64,000 nucleotides of DNA from Anastrepha obliqua (GCF_027943255.1 NC_072895.1:40398001-40462000); one strand, 5' to 3'. Counted from the first letter of the stretch, positions 1-12,813 are shown. A program made the numbers and translations. Notes: generated from the sequence alone by a model not told the origin.

Positions 1-631
1 CAGATAAAAATGGGCAACATACGACTTAAGTGCCAATCCATAGATAGATAAAAATTTTGTCGCACACGAAGATGCTGGTGTAAAAGTTAAAATTTTATTT
101 AGCGCGCAAATAAAATTAAATAAATTAAGAAATAGAAATTAAAAGAATGCAAATTAAAAAATAAAATAATGTAAAATAATGTAAAATAAAACACAATTAA
201 ATTAAAAGAAGGAAAATAAAATGACAATAAAATTAAATAAATTAAGAAATAAAAATAAAAAGCTTAAATAAAATAATAAAGTAAAATAAAACCAAATGAA
301 ATAAAATTAAAAAATTATATTAAAAAAAGTAAAATAAATTTACCATAAAATAAAAAACTATAAAAAAAATTTATTATATATTAGATAAAACAAAATTAAC
401 ATTAAACGAATGAAATGAAATAAAATTACGTAAAATGAAAAAAAAACCAAATAAAATAAAGCAAGTAGAATAAAGTAAATCAAAATAAAATAAAAATATC
501 AATATAAAAAAATAATATTTAATAAAAAAATTTAAGGAAAATAAAATAAAGTAAAATAAAACAAAATTGAACAAAATAAACTAAATTTAATTAAAATAAT
601 AAACAAAGAATAAGACAAAACGCACCCAGTC
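1..631. repeat. A-rich low-complexity tract
   Basis: The tract consists almost entirely of degenerate aaataaaat/taaaataaa motifs on the + strand, with very few G or C. The same composition resumes at about 890-1330, so the 129-bp duplication at 632-889 is embedded in it. No gene is seen; the only open frame (about 374-574, minus) is a phenylalanine/leucine-rich by-product of the composition. Confidence 0.8.
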
Positions 632-889
632 GGTTCTACGTAACCGGAACGTCCCGGATTTATATCCGGCCAAGGACTGTCACTTCAGCAGCATTCCTCG
701 TATATGCACGGAGAATGTTTATGCTGCTACAACAAAAACAGCAAAACGCATAAAGCAAATGGTTCTACGTAACCGGAACGTCCCGGATTTATATCCGGCC
801 AAGGACTGTCACTTCAGCAGCATTCCTCGTATATGCACGGAGAATGTTTATGCTGCTACAACAAAAACAGCAAAACGCATAAAGCAAAT
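632..889 (-). repeat. Perfect tandem duplication (2 x 129 bp) of a palindrome-rich dispersed repeat
   Basis: Copy one is 632-760 and copy two 761-889; I see no difference between them. The unit contains three short palindromic blocks: GGTTCTACGTAACC, CCGGATTTATATCCGG and a CATTCYCCGTGCATATACGRGGAATG-like hairpin of about 26 bp, seen here as its reverse complement. Diverged single copies lie in the opposite orientation at about 29168-29240 and 31520-31645. The family looks like a small non-autonomous mobile repeat of tephritids. The lack of divergence suggests a recent local duplication. Confidence 0.85.
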
Positions 890-1780
890 GGAAGGACATA
901 AAATTAAGTGAAATAAATGAAAATTAAATAAAATAAAGCAAAGTAAAGTAGAATAAATTTAAATAAAAATATGAATATAAAAATAAGGTAAAATAAAATA
1001 AATTAATGAAATTAAAATTAAATTAAATAAAAAATTTAAAAACACTAAAATAAAAAATATCATAAAATTCAATCAAATAAAATTAAACAAACTGAAAAAG
1101 TTGAATTAAGGGAAATAAAATAAAGTTTAAAATAAAATAAATAAAACAAAATATAACAAAATAAAAAACAGTTTATTTCAAATATATAAATTTTAATTCG
1201 ATAAACTGAAATAAAATAATGTGACAAATATGAAATAAAATAAAAATATGGAAAAAAATTTATTAAAAACGAAATGAAGTAAAAACTATATTTTTCCCAT
1301 ATTTTTATTTTATTCCACTTTATTTTGCTTTAATATTGACGCCATTCTTAATGATTTTTTTCAGATTTAGAACGAAACATCATAAGATAGTCGCAAAACG
1401 AATGCTATTTTTAGATATTTCAAAAACATATAAAATATCATCTATTTTCTGAACTTTTATTATTCCCTTGTACCCATTTCGTCTCATTTCTTTTATGGTA
1501 AAACTAGCATAGGCAAATAACTTGCAAGCATTTTTTTGGACTTTTAGGTTATTGGATTGAATTTAAGAAAATTAAGTCTGAATATTCCATTATTTATAAT
1601 TTAATTTACTTTAAAGTAAATAATATAAAAAAGATGTCATATTTGCTATCATTTAAATTTTTTAAACATTTATTATCTATTTATTTTTTTAAACATTAAG
1701 AATTTTTTTTCTGAGTTAAGCTCAATTCAACCTTCAAACCATAAGGTTTTTCAAGCGGTAGCTTACTTCTGCGACTACTG
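890..1780. other. Gene-free AT-rich interval
   Basis: The A-rich low-complexity sequence continues to about 1330, followed by about 450 bp of unremarkable AT-rich DNA. I see no ORF, RNA or terminal-repeat structure. Confidence 0.6.
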
Positions 1781-1789
1781 TGAAGAAAG

Positions 1790-2440
1790 TAAACATTTAC
1801 TCCGATAGTCAAGCGGCAATTAGGGTCTGAGGTTCGTTGTTGGTGCGCTCGATAATAGGCAGGGAATGCCTGAGTTTTTTCTCGACCGCACCGGAATACT
1901 TCGATATTAGATTCATTTGGATTCCTCGTCATGGTGACATAACGAAAAACTGCTGGACGAATAATCTAGAAGAAGAGAAGAATAGGATCCTCTTGAAAAC
2001 CTGTGATCTGCTCCTGGAAAAGTGGGTATCAAGTTAATTCAGCGAGCACTGGGTTGATGCGCAAGCACGGAAAGTCGAACGATTGTTCTGGCCACGGGTA
2101 AGTCGAAGGCGCACGATGGAACTTCTAAGGCTAACAAAGTCGCAGCTCTCGAATTTTGTGGGTATCCATGCGGTGAGATTTTACATTGCTTTGAGTCCTT
2201 CCTGCAGCAGCTTTCTAGAAGATGAGGTAGATACATGTCAACATCTTCTCCTTATTTGTCCTGATCTCGCCGAACTGAGATTCAAAGAAGACTCTCACTA
2301 GAAAAGGTTAGATACCGTACACCTGATGAATTTATTCAGCAGCTTGAAGCGGTTAACGCAAATGTAATTAGCCATGGTGCAGTTGTCGTCTCCCTCTCAC
2401 CCAAAGCGCCCTTCTTTTTCCCCTTCCGTTCTGTACTTTT
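1790..2440 (+). mobile_element. Degraded LINE ORF2 3' fragment (RNase H and C-terminal zinc-knuckle region)
   Basis: Reading the + strand across frames, one sees a ribonuclease H relic (YSDSQAAIRV at about 1799, then IRFIWIPRHGDI at about 1905-1940, where the canonical form is WVPGHxGI). Downstream is a C-terminal block with a 'tCqHlLlicPdLaelR' pattern (about 2230-2285) and a tail RRLSLEKVRYRT. This order, RNase H followed by a CxxC..HxxxxC tail, is typical of jockey/I/R1-type non-LTR retrotransposons. Several frameshifts and stops make it non-functional. The 5' part, including reverse transcriptase, is absent. Confidence 0.7.
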
Positions 2441-2499
2441 CCTTCTGTTTTCCTCTGTGTGGTACCACAAAGGAGGAAATTGATTATTCGTCCAAGTAG

Positions 2500-3340
2500 G
2501 CTCTTGCATGGCCAGCCATTTAACGCTACCTAACCTGTTTTGCACTCCTCTAGATGTGCTTCTATTATTTCGATTGCAGCTGTATATGCATGTAGGAATA
2601 TTTCCACTGATTTCGTATTGCAGTTATTGGTGTACATATATTTACAAATTTTCTACAATATTATCAAAAAAGCAAATATTGATGCTCAAGCGAATTAAGG
2701 TTTGTAGCGTCTGCGATAGCACCCAACCGTTACCTGTGGACTTTGGCTTTAATTTGTATTTCATCTGTTATTTGTTAATGGTTGTTATATTTAACTCAAT
2801 GCTACAGATATTTATTTTTAGATCGTGAATTGCAAATACAAATAGAACGTCACAGCAACAACGTGGTTAACGTTGTACGGAAAAAAGTAAGTGAAGTAAA
2901 AATGTAAAAGAGGTGAAAACTTGTCTCTTTGATGGCTGTAAAGCATTCTGAAGCAATGTTTGGCGCAAAGCCAAAACTGAAGTGATATTTAAAAAATATA
3001 TCCAAGATTATTTATTATGAACTAAATAAATATAGTTTAAATGACGAAAAAAAGACATTCGACAACAATTCCATAGCCCCGGTTCTGATGCGCTTAACGT
3101 TATCTGAGGAGGCCTTAGAACATGCGAAGCAGCGTCGGTGAAAAAAATTATCAGAAGCGAACGAAAACCTTGCGGGTTTTAAACTTTATATCATTTTACA
3201 TTTTTTTATACAAAAATTTAATTGGCTATAAAGTTGAGTACCTAAATTAAAAAAAAACTGATTAAAATTTTTGATCAAAGGCATCTGATAATTCCCCTAA
3301 GGAAAACTAAAATGCTTACGGACAATCTCATTGGCCACTG
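2500..3340. other. No gene seen
   Basis: AT-rich DNA without a supportable ORF. The 106-codon + frame at 2508-2828 has no recognisable domain and shows no coding character. Confidence 0.5.
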
Positions 3341-3343
3341 CTG

Positions 3344-4310
3344 ATGGCTACAGAATCCAGATTGGTATATAGTTCACTGATTCCTGCCGTATCTGCGAAA
3401 CAATGGAAAAAATCAAGGGTCGTGCAAGTTTATGAACGAATGTTGAAAGTGTTAAAGGACTTTTCGCCATCTGAAATCGTAGAAAAAATACCAGACATCG
3501 TTATGGAAATTCGTCGAGTGACTGAATGAGGTTTAGTAAAAGCTCTAGGCATCTCATTAGGCAGTGTAAGCAAAATTTTGATTGAAATATTGGATTTCAG
3601 AAAGCTGTGTGCACACAGGGTGCCGCATTCGCTAACCATTGGAACAAAGACACATTCGAATGCGACTTTCTCAACAACATTTAGAGCATTTTTGAAAGGA
3701 TAAAGTGAATTTTGTGCGCCAATTCATCTCCATGGATAAGACCTGGGTCTATAACCATGATCCTAAATCAAAACAAGATGCTAAATAGTGGTGTGTACCT
3801 GGTTCTTTGGCTCCGAAATTAATTCGTGTCCAGAAATCGGCTAAGAAGGTGTTAGCGTCAGTTTTTTGGGATATGAAAGGAATTTTGTTCGTCGCTTACT
3901 TGCAGACTAATAAAACAATAAATTCTAAATATTATTGAAATATTTTAGACCAGATGAAGCAAAAAATTCGTAAAAAAATACCCAGTTTGCAAAAGAAAAA
4001 AAAATATTTTTTAACAGTACAATGCACCGTGTCACAAGAGCATTTTGACAATGGCTAAAATCCCTAAATGAAAGTTGGAATTGTTGGAGCAACCACCGTA
4101 TTCACCAGATTTAGCCGTTAGCGACTTCCAACCTATTCAATATTCAAAGTATTGGTCTCGAGCTCATTGGTAAGTTGCTTGAAAGTCGACTGCAAGGTTA
4201 AAGTTCCTACTGAAATCTCCGTTAACAAAAGAAAGCAAGTTGATATAAAATCTGTTAAAATCGTAGTAAAAACTGAATAAAATTGCCACCAGTCTTTTAG
4301 GAATTCACTT
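3344..4310 (+). mobile_element. Degenerate mariner-like transposase relic
   Basis: Broken + frames give a mariner-like order: an N-terminal segment (3344-3529), a helix-turn-helix-like piece (LGISLGSVSKIL, about 3545-3580), then MDKTWVYNHDPKSKQDA at about 3730-3785 in place of the usual TGDEtWv block, then a strand ending ASVFWDMKGILFVAYLQT. A remnant of the YSPDLA region is at about 4100-4125. Stops and frameshifts occur throughout, and I could not find matching terminal inverted repeats. It is an old, dead copy. Confidence 0.7.
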
Positions 4311-5228
4311 CAAATAAAACTCCTTAAATTCGTTCACTTCGTGCGCGTAAATCACATTTTCAAGGCACATATTTTCGTCCATCCCCACAAATTGGTGAAT
4401 AAGCAATGTGTCGCCACTACACAAAGGATTCGGCCAATCAATTAGTAATTTTCTGTACAGCATTGAAGCATCATTCTAAGAACTGAACAAAATGCATTAC
4501 CATCATACTGTTTTACACACATACATTCTCATGTGTTTTGCTTTTCATACAAATGTGCGGGATGCATGAAATTATAAGAGTATTCGTAAAATTAATTGTT
4601 TTCATATTCCGTCTTTGTCGTGAACTGTCGCCAGACAAGGTGACCATATCGATTTCGCTAATTGCATAAAACAGAAGAGAATAAAGATGGGGCATACGCA
4701 CACGCGCGAAAAACAAAAATGAAAAGCAATCATACACACATATATAATTAGTTTCACGATGCATACATACCATACATGCACACATATGGAATTGTAAAGG
4801 AAGGCAATGAATTGTGTAACGCACATGCACTCATATTTAATGAAGCAGTGTGTACTCAGAAATTATTAATTTTTTCTATTATGACAAGCGCATTATTTTA
4901 TAAATCACTTATTTGTGCGAGTATTGTGGCATTATTATACAGGGTGTTTGAACAAGAGTTTTCATATAATATTAAGTTATTAGATGGAATAATTTTTTTA
5001 GGTAAGATGGTGAAAGTTGGTAAAATCTGCTGCAAGTTAGTGGGAAATGGAGTGAAATGAATACGACCACAGAAGTGTTTTCGAATCCTACATTAACAGT
5101 GGCAGTCATTTGATCAATAATATGATGGTCACTGTGGATGGAAATATTCGGCAATTGCAATGCAGGGCAAAGTTTCTATCACATTCTTAAGTTGCACAAA
5201 AAGTTATCTATTTTGATGTCTGGCATTA
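4311..5228. other. Gene-free interval
   Basis: AT-rich DNA with short CA/TG-rich microsatellite-like stretches around 4690-4790. The string tacagggtgttt near 4938 resembles a lone transposon end, but I see no partner. No supportable gene. Confidence 0.5.
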
Positions 5229-5230
5229 TA

Positions 5231-6203
5231 CAGGGCCCGGCACTCGAAGTGTAACCAACTTCAGACCACTAGCGCAGCCGATGCACGGGCATCAGATGTC
5301 TAAATAACAGCCCAGAGCATTGTTTACAAACGCGGAAGCATTTTGCCGAGAGTAAACGCGAAAAAAGAAAATCAGTAATGGATTTCAAACGTTATAGTTT
5401 GATTGCATTATATTTGGCTGGAAAATCACAACCAGCGGCTATTCGTGAGCTCGAGGTCCTTAAAGTAAATAAAGTTTCTGTTTATCGCACCATTACTCGT
5501 TAGAATGATACTGGTAGCATCGCGAAACTTCATCGAAGTGGTCATCAAAAGACTGCAACGTCACGTGAAATGGTGAATGGTTCAAAAAGTGAAGAAGCGA
5601 CTTGAGCGAAATCCCCGCCGAATTCTGACCGTATCCCCCTCAGCACAAAGAAAAATGATCTCAAAGTCAAGCCTTACAAGATCCAAGAGGCACATGATGT
5701 CGCACCAAAACAACAACAAGTCAGACTTGAGAGAGCGAAAGAGTTGCTTCGCTTGGCTGAAAGCGGTCAATTTCCCAACATGGCGTCAAGGTAAATGCGA
5801 AATATTATCGGGAAAGTATTCTGGAGGTTGCTTTGAAGCCGTGGACAGACAAACACAACGTTCCGAACTTCAGAACATCCACACAATGGCTCTGAAATTC
5901 ACTAGACGCGAATCCGATGGATTATTCTCTCTGGACCATTTTGGAGAGCAAAGTCCGAACTAAAAGATTCACCAGTCTTGAGGTGCTGAAAAATTCCGTT
6001 GCCTGCGAGTAGGCCAAAATACCTGTAAGTCACATTTGGGCAGCTTGCGATTCGTTTCTGGACCGTCTCAAGGTCAGTTAATTGATTCTTAATTTTGTAT
6101 TATTGTATTTTCACACATTTTTTACTTTGAATTGAATAAAAGTGATGTTCTAAACTAAATTTATGGCCTTTTTAATTGGTTACACTTCAAGTGCCAGACC
6201 CTG
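5231..6203 (+). mobile_element. Internally deleted IS630-Tc1-mariner element (family M1, copy A)
   Basis: Terminal inverted repeats start CAGGGYCCGGCACTCGAAG at 5231 and end with the complement at 6203, flanked by the TA target duplication at 5229-5230 and 6204-6205. The same ends bound the copy at 41049-42299. Copy A is 973 bp against 1251 bp for copy B, so about 280 bp net has been lost. Transposase remnants on the + strand include the N-terminal DNA-binding region (frame around 5380-5600) and a C-terminal SDGLFSLDHFGEQ-like stretch. Stops and frameshifts make it non-autonomous. Confidence 0.9.
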
Positions 6204-6419
6204 TATGTTTCACCTTTGTAATAGAAAAAATTTATACATTTTATGAAAGCACACATCGATTTTTTAAATAGCTTAAATCCATTTGCACCAGACGGTTGAA
6301 GAAGACATACTAATGGGTCCATTATAATATTTTTTTTTTTAATTTTGTACTTTTTTTTATTGAAACGTAGATAAAAATAGTTTAATATTTCATAGAAAAG
6401 GTTTTTCCAATAATATATC

Positions 6420-6900
6420 GCTATCGAGAGATGATTAACGATTTTGTATGGCCGGAATTGGATGGTATTGATCTGGACAACGTTTATTTTCAACAAGACG
6501 GCGCTACGTGCCACACAAGCAACGAAACCATTGATCTTTTACGGGAAAAGTTTCCGGACCGTGTTACCTCTCGAAGAGATGATCACAATTGGCCATCGAG
6601 ATCTTGTGATTTAATAACTTGTGACTTTTTTCTTTGGGACCACGTGAAAGAGAAGGGCTACGCAAACAGCCCAGGGTCGGTTCAAGACCTCAAAGATGGA
6701 GTTCGTGAGGCTATCGAGAACATAGGGCAGCCACTTTGCAATTCGGTTATGGAAAAGTTCATGAAAAGGATATTGTCCCGCAAGCGTAGTTGCCTCATGC
6801 TATTTTCCACTATTATTATAATGAAATAATCATCCGATCATTTATATTAAGAAATAGCCTTTATCTTTGAATATCAAAAGAACACCTCTTATTAGATAAC
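6420..6900 (+). mobile_element. DD41D ('rosa'-type) mariner transposase fragment
   Basis: The open frame 6431-6829 carries the C-terminal half of a transposase: FVWPELDGIDLDNVYF, then FQQDGATCHTSNET with the second catalytic aspartate, and RSCDLITCDFFLWD with the third. I count 41 residues between the two aspartates. That is the diagnostic spacing of the DD41D clade, whose founding member rosa was described from a Ceratitis species. The N-terminal half and the ends are missing or unrecognisable. A related copy lies at 52057-52970. Confidence 0.8.
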
Positions 6901-7725
6901 CCATATTACACCGAGCAAAGCTAACAAATAATATTTTTTGGCATTAAATTTTTACCACATAACTGTAATGCGTTGCCCACTAAGCCTCGAGGCTTGGTTC
7001 TTTGTAGTATTCTTGTATATATTGCTCCTCTAAGTGTTAAAGCTTTCGGGTTTATGTGCTCTTCCAGCCTTTTTGCATACTGCAATGAAAAATTTTACTA
7101 TTAGAATTACAAAAAAATCATTCTTTCTATAAAAAGATTAATCGGTTAATCGATTTTTCAGCCTTAATAATAGTAAAAATATTGTACTAATGGAATTCCC
7201 ATACCTGAAAGTTGTTTGTATATTACAACTACATCAGCATCATTTTTTAAATTGATCTCACCTGGGGGTAAAATTTCGATCTCTGTTCGAAATTTCGATA
7301 TCTGTTTGAAATTGTTTTATCATTTTCTTGTCCACTGTTTTTTGTGGAAACTTTTCAAATGAAACCTCTTTGTGAAATACCCTGTGGATTTACATACTTT
7401 CATCCAATTCCTTAAAATTCCCTCAATAAAAAATGTATGGTCTCGCAGCAACAATTCGGCAACAGAAAACTGTATGTAAATGTAAAAAATCGCCAACAAC
7501 ATATCTTCCACGCTCCCAACAAATCAGAGTTGAATAAGGCAAATTCTCAACTGACGCTGATTAAATTATAGTGGAATGTCAGACAAAGTCAAGCAAAAGA
7601 ACTAATCTGCAATAGGCAGAGGTAAATGAGTCTGTTACAAATTAACTAAATTATATAATAAAAAATCATTGAAATGATGGAATATATTATATAAATGTTT
7701 ATCAAATTAAAAACACTTTTTTATT
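6901..7725. other. Gene-free interval
   Basis: AT-rich sequence without coding or terminal-repeat structure that I can support. Confidence 0.5.
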
Positions 7726-7729
7726 TAAA

Positions 7730-8640
<911 letters not shown>

Positions 8641-8789
8641 TATATGCAAAGTTTTTTATAAATAAATTTGAGAGTATTTTGACTGGGCATTGAAGGCCCT
8701 AGTAGCCAGTGTTCTAATTAAATTAGGGTTATATTGTATATATCTCCTATAAATAATAATGATAATAATAATAATATTTTACCTGCCAC

Positions 8790-8945
8790 CCGTCTTGATT
8801 AAAGGTGGTGGGACTAGATCAACAACAATGTTTTGTGCGTTTGATTGTCACAGCCAAGTATTGGCAAGGTAGAATCCAAAGATTTAGTTCGCCTTGTTTC
8901 GTTCTGGGCTGACAGCCACATGGACACGGCGAAAGAAAAAAACTC
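8790..8945 (+). repeat. Dispersed repeat R2 (copy 1)
   Basis: This segment matches the reverse complement of about 40150-40310. Shared blocks include AACAACAATGTTTTGT, CGTTTGATTG and CTGACAGCCACATGGACAC. No coding potential was recognised. It probably represents a non-autonomous transposon or a repeat end. It abuts the LINE fragment that begins at about 8950. Confidence 0.75.
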
Positions 8946-8949
8946 GCCA

Positions 8950-9935
8950 AAAATGTGATAAGCCTAAAGAATGCCACCCTGCCAAGATCAAACTGGTTCT
9001 GTTCACTAGAAAATATAAGATACCGAGATTTCAGTTACCGTCTATAGATGGAGTAACACTAAGCCTATCGAACGAAGCCAAGTATCTTGGCATAATACTG
9101 AACTCAAAGCTTTCTAGGAAAAGGAATACCGAGGAAACGATGAAAAGGGCTTGTAATGCTCTATTTACCTATGAGGACATTTGGCAAAAAATGGGGTCTG
9201 AAACCGTATATAAACCACTAGGCGTACTATACGATCATCAGACTTATTTTGGTTTATGGAGCTTTCGTGTGTAGGCATGAGCTTGGGTAGACAATTGCAC
9301 AGGATCGGGAATGTACTTGGAATAATTATCTTTAAATTTCTACTTTAAACTCCCAGACTGATGTAGCCTCTTCCAAGATAAGATTAACGCTATAGATGAA
9401 GCAGCAAAAACGATACGGCCAATGGACTTACCACAAGCAAAGCTTACCATTTTTGTTGATAGTCAAGCAGCGATCCAGGCACTGGTGTTAGTGCGCATCA
9501 ATTCAAGATATTTTAAAGATCACAGGAGGTCACTTTCGCTTATCCAACAACACTACACCACACTTTGTTGGGTCCCCGGTCCCCGGCCACTCTGGAGTGG
9601 AGGGAAATGAAATAACGGACGGGTGTGTAAGAAAAGGTTCTGAGCTTGACCTTCAGCGAGTGGTAGAGGTCATAAGCATTCTTCTAAACAAACTATACAC
9701 TACGATTGACTTGAGCGTAATCGCGGAAACCAATAGAAGGTGGTCTCTGACTACTAAACTTAATCTTAAAACGACAAAATGCCTACTTAGATTCAACAGG
9801 TGAACTACCAGCGTGCTCACTGCGCTATTGGCACCCTATCTAGTATAATGAGTGTACCTCACAACGACTTCTGTAGGAGCTGTGGAGATGAAGAAGAAAA
9901 TGAGTCAGTACAATTTAGCTCTGATTGGCCTGAAA
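8950..9935 (+). mobile_element. LINE ORF2 fragment: RT C-terminus, RNase H, terminal CCHC
   Basis: The frame 8894-9274 has the late reverse-transcriptase pattern KLVLFTRKYKIP followed by EAKYLGIILNSKLS. The next frame (9422-9610) has an RNase H domain: FVDSQAAIQAL, then LCWVPG, and the GHSGVEGNEITD motif read across the overlap near 9590-9620. A frame shift then leads to SVPHNDFCRSCGDEEENE at about 9850-9905, the usual C-terminal zinc motif. The order RT-RNase H-CCHC with no LTRs identifies a non-LTR retrotransposon. It is 5'-truncated and frameshifted. Confidence 0.85.
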
Positions 9936-10405
9936 CTTTGACATATTTCCTTCCAGTAAAACTGCTACAACTCGCTTAAATTTGCTCTGATTGGCTTGAA
10001 ATTTCGACACGGAGGCGTTAACCTTTCTAAATATGCAAGAATCATGAAAATCGGTTGCCAAACACCAAAACTGTCAAATCTCCTCGGAAAAAGTGCTGTA
10101 ACTCCCTCAATTTTGCTCTGATTGGCCTGAAACTTTGACATTTATCCTTCCAGTAAAAGTGATATAACTCCCCCAGCTTTGCTTCACATTTCGGCACGTA
10201 ATTCCAGAAGCCTCAGCCTTTCTAAATATGCAAAAATCATCAAAATCGGTTGTGAAATAACAAAACTGTGAAATCTCCGCGGAAAAATTGCTGTAACTCC
10301 CTCAATTTTGCTCTGATAGTCCTGAAACTTTGGCATATTACCTTCCAGTAGAAATGCTATAACTCGCTCAACTTTGCTCTGAATAGCTTGAAATTTCGAC
10401 AGTAA
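9905..10405. repeat. Degenerate ~195-bp tandem repeat
   Basis: The block 'ttttgctctgattggcctga..actttgaca' recurs at about 9911, 10108 and 10303, giving spacings of 197 and 195 bp. Half-unit echoes ('tttgctctgaatagcttgaaatttcg') lie in between. Two and a half diverged units are present. It begins directly at the 3' end of the LINE zinc-motif region, so it may derive from that element's 3' untranslated region or be a satellite remnant. Confidence 0.8.
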
Positions 10406-11510
10406 TTGCCGTCGGCCTTTCTACAGAATTTGAGTACATTTCAAAATATAAACCGAAATTTATTTTTTTGCAAACCCATTTATAGCCTTGTAATCGGTAG
10501 TAAGTGTGGCTGCGTTATTGAGAAAACGTTCCTTATATGCTACGTCACATTTGTATCTTTACCATTTCGTTTTCATTGATAAATGGATGGAGCCACTTCT
10601 AAATTATAAAGTGTAAAGTTTTATGAGCTGTAAAAAACGCCCCACCAAAATTGATGGTTTTCAAACATTTTCTACAGGCAAAACGATTTTCGTAAAAGCA
10701 AGAGCTTGAAAATTTATTAGATTTCGGTTTTCAACACTACATATCTATATCAGCGGAAATATGCCTATTAAGGTGCCATAATTTATGCCGCAAGAGTATC
10801 GCATACACGCGTAAATACATACCTACACACTCGTACATATGCGCCTGCAAGCACTTCAAAGGAAGGCCAACCGTGGCGTCTGCTTGCGGGAGACAGCGGG
10901 TCTAGCAGACCGCAAGCAGCAGACTATTTAAATTTCACTTTCATTCATTTTCATTCATTTTCATTTGCTTGCTCTTCGCTCTTCCTTTCGAGACACCTTT
11001 TATTGCAGCCAAATGGGAATGGAAAGAGCAAAAAAATGTAATGTAGAAGTCGTATCCGTTGCTGCAGGTCGCGGCACAGCGTGTTGCAAGGAAGCAACTT
11101 CCGCCGTTGATGGTAGAACAACAAACAACTCACGACACTCGCGTGAACATCTTAGCGCACACACACACCATCATACATATTTTCATATTTATGATTACGC
11201 GATTGAAACTCGTACTGCATACGCATACATATGAACATTTCCAGGCGTGAAGTGCCGAAAAGTGTATTTTATTATTCACAGGATATTTTGTTTGTGGTAT
11301 TAACAGCATCTCTAGCGCCTAGTACTGAAAATAGCTTTTAAAACACTAATGTTTGTTTTTATTGTTGTTTGTGCATGTAGTAATGACTTATATTTTAATC
11401 GATGTAATAAAATTAAATTCTTTATAGGCATAAGTGGCACAAAAATTCAAACAAACGTGCGCACACGTACATATATATGATACATATATGCATATGTACA
11501 TACACACATA
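10406..11510. other. Gene-free interval with a GC-rich inverted repeat
   Basis: Mostly AT-rich sequence. At about 10878-10924 there is an inverted repeat, GTCTGCTTGCGG ... CCGCAAGCAGCAGAC, separated by about 20 bp. It stands out as locally GC-rich and could form a cruciform or RNA hairpin. TG/CA-rich runs lie around 11155-11235 and 11455-11515. No gene supported. Confidence 0.5.
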
Positions 11511-11514
11511 TCCA

Positions 11515-11831
11515 CACAGTTCCTGACGGGGCATGGATGCTATAGAGAGTATCTCCAAAGACTCGGCCACGAGGACGCAGCTGACTGCTCGTTCTGCGGC
11601 AACAGTAGTGAGAACGTGGAACATGTCTTATTCTCCTGCCCGAGATACCCATCTGAAAGAATGTGCATTGAAGAAATCATAAAAGAAAAAATAACCCCGG
11701 GCAACATTGTAGATCACATGCTGCAGTCGAAGTTGGTGTGGCCCAAGATGAGAGAATGGTCCGCAAATGCGCTACAGGAACTGCGGAAAGGTAAAGTAAT
11801 GAAGGGTAGATGGAGAGAGAAATATAAATAA
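11515..11831 (+). mobile_element. R1-clade LINE C-terminal fragment
   Basis: Starting with FLTGHGCYREYLQRLGHED (about 11520-11575) and continuing with CSFCGNSSENVEHVLFSCPRY, this is the C-terminal zinc knuckle (CxxC-H-C) of an R1-type ORF2. It ends at a stop at 11829-11831. The segment reads through without a stop, although upstream sequence is missing. The stop codon coincides with the outer edge of the foldback described next, so the left arm of the foldback may be this element's 3' untranslated region. Confidence 0.85.
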
Positions 11832-12323
11832 AAAATAGTTTAAAAAAACTAAAAAACACGCTTTTATTGCTAATCGAACTAAAAAGTAGAAAATAAATTT
11901 TAATGACAAAGAGACCTATAATGAAGTAATAGCAAATCGAACGATCAGTCATAGTCAACTACCTCACAACAGAATTATAACAAAAATTAAGATACAAATA
12001 GAGTAATTCAAATTAGAGTTAAAAGCGTGGGATGCATTTTGCTTCACTTTCATAACCCTCTGTACATAGGTGCTTGCCAATAGAATGATTGTAATATTTA
12101 CTATATCAAGCATCCCACGCTTTTAACTCTAATTTGAATTATTCTATAATATTTGTATCTTAATTTTTGTTATAATTCTGTTGTGAGGTAGTTGACTATG
12201 ACTGATCGTTCAATTTGCTATTACTTCATTATAGGTCTCTTTGTCATTAAAATTTATTTTCTACTTTTTAGTTCGATTAGCAATAAAAGCGTGTTTTTTA
12301 GTTTTTTTAAACTATTTTTTATT
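11826..12323. repeat. Near-perfect long inverted repeat (foldback), arms ~205 bp
   Basis: The left arm (about 11829-12035) and right arm (about 12110-12323) are reverse complements with only one base difference and one short indel that I can see, separated by a loop of about 74 bp. Inner ends are AGCGTGGGATGC and GCATCCCACGCT. A third partial copy of the right-arm end (about 62 bp) follows directly at 12322-12388. A transcript would form a long, almost unbroken double-stranded hairpin. It could be a head-to-head pair of LINE 3' ends, a foldback transposon, or an hpRNA locus. Confidence 0.9.
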
Positions 12324-12601
12324 TTCTACTTTTTAGTTCGATTAGCAAAAAAGCGTGTTTTTTAGTTTCTTTAAACTATTTTTTGTTTATTATGAATGAA
12401 AATTATTGTTATCATTGCAGTCAGTGAATAAATGATTCGATATATTCGTGTTATATTTAATTCCTTTCTTATCGACTGTGAGTCTAAAGCTATGCAGTTA
12501 TCGGCCGTGATAAAGAAGTAATCGGGATGAAGAACTTATTTCGTGGAGGGAGCCTGAGAAACTGATTTACAAGAATAAATAAAGATTTTTCGTTTTACAA
12601 C

Positions 12602-12782
12602 CAAATTCACCTTACTTTTTGCCCACAGTAAAAAAAAGAAAATATTAATCCTGGCAATCCTAATAAGGATAATGGAAAACTTTTATCAAATTATTGCATT
12701 GTCATCGGTCCTTAATAGGTATGCAAAATTTCAAGTCGATCAGATTTTTAGAAGTCAGTGAAAATTAAGCTCAAAGATTCCG

Positions 12783-12813
<31 letters not shown>

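Noticed and set aside
374..574. 66-codon minus frame rich in Phe and Leu, resembling a membrane peptide
   Set aside because: The + strand is an aaataaaat tract; its complement inevitably reads as Phe/Leu/Ile codons.
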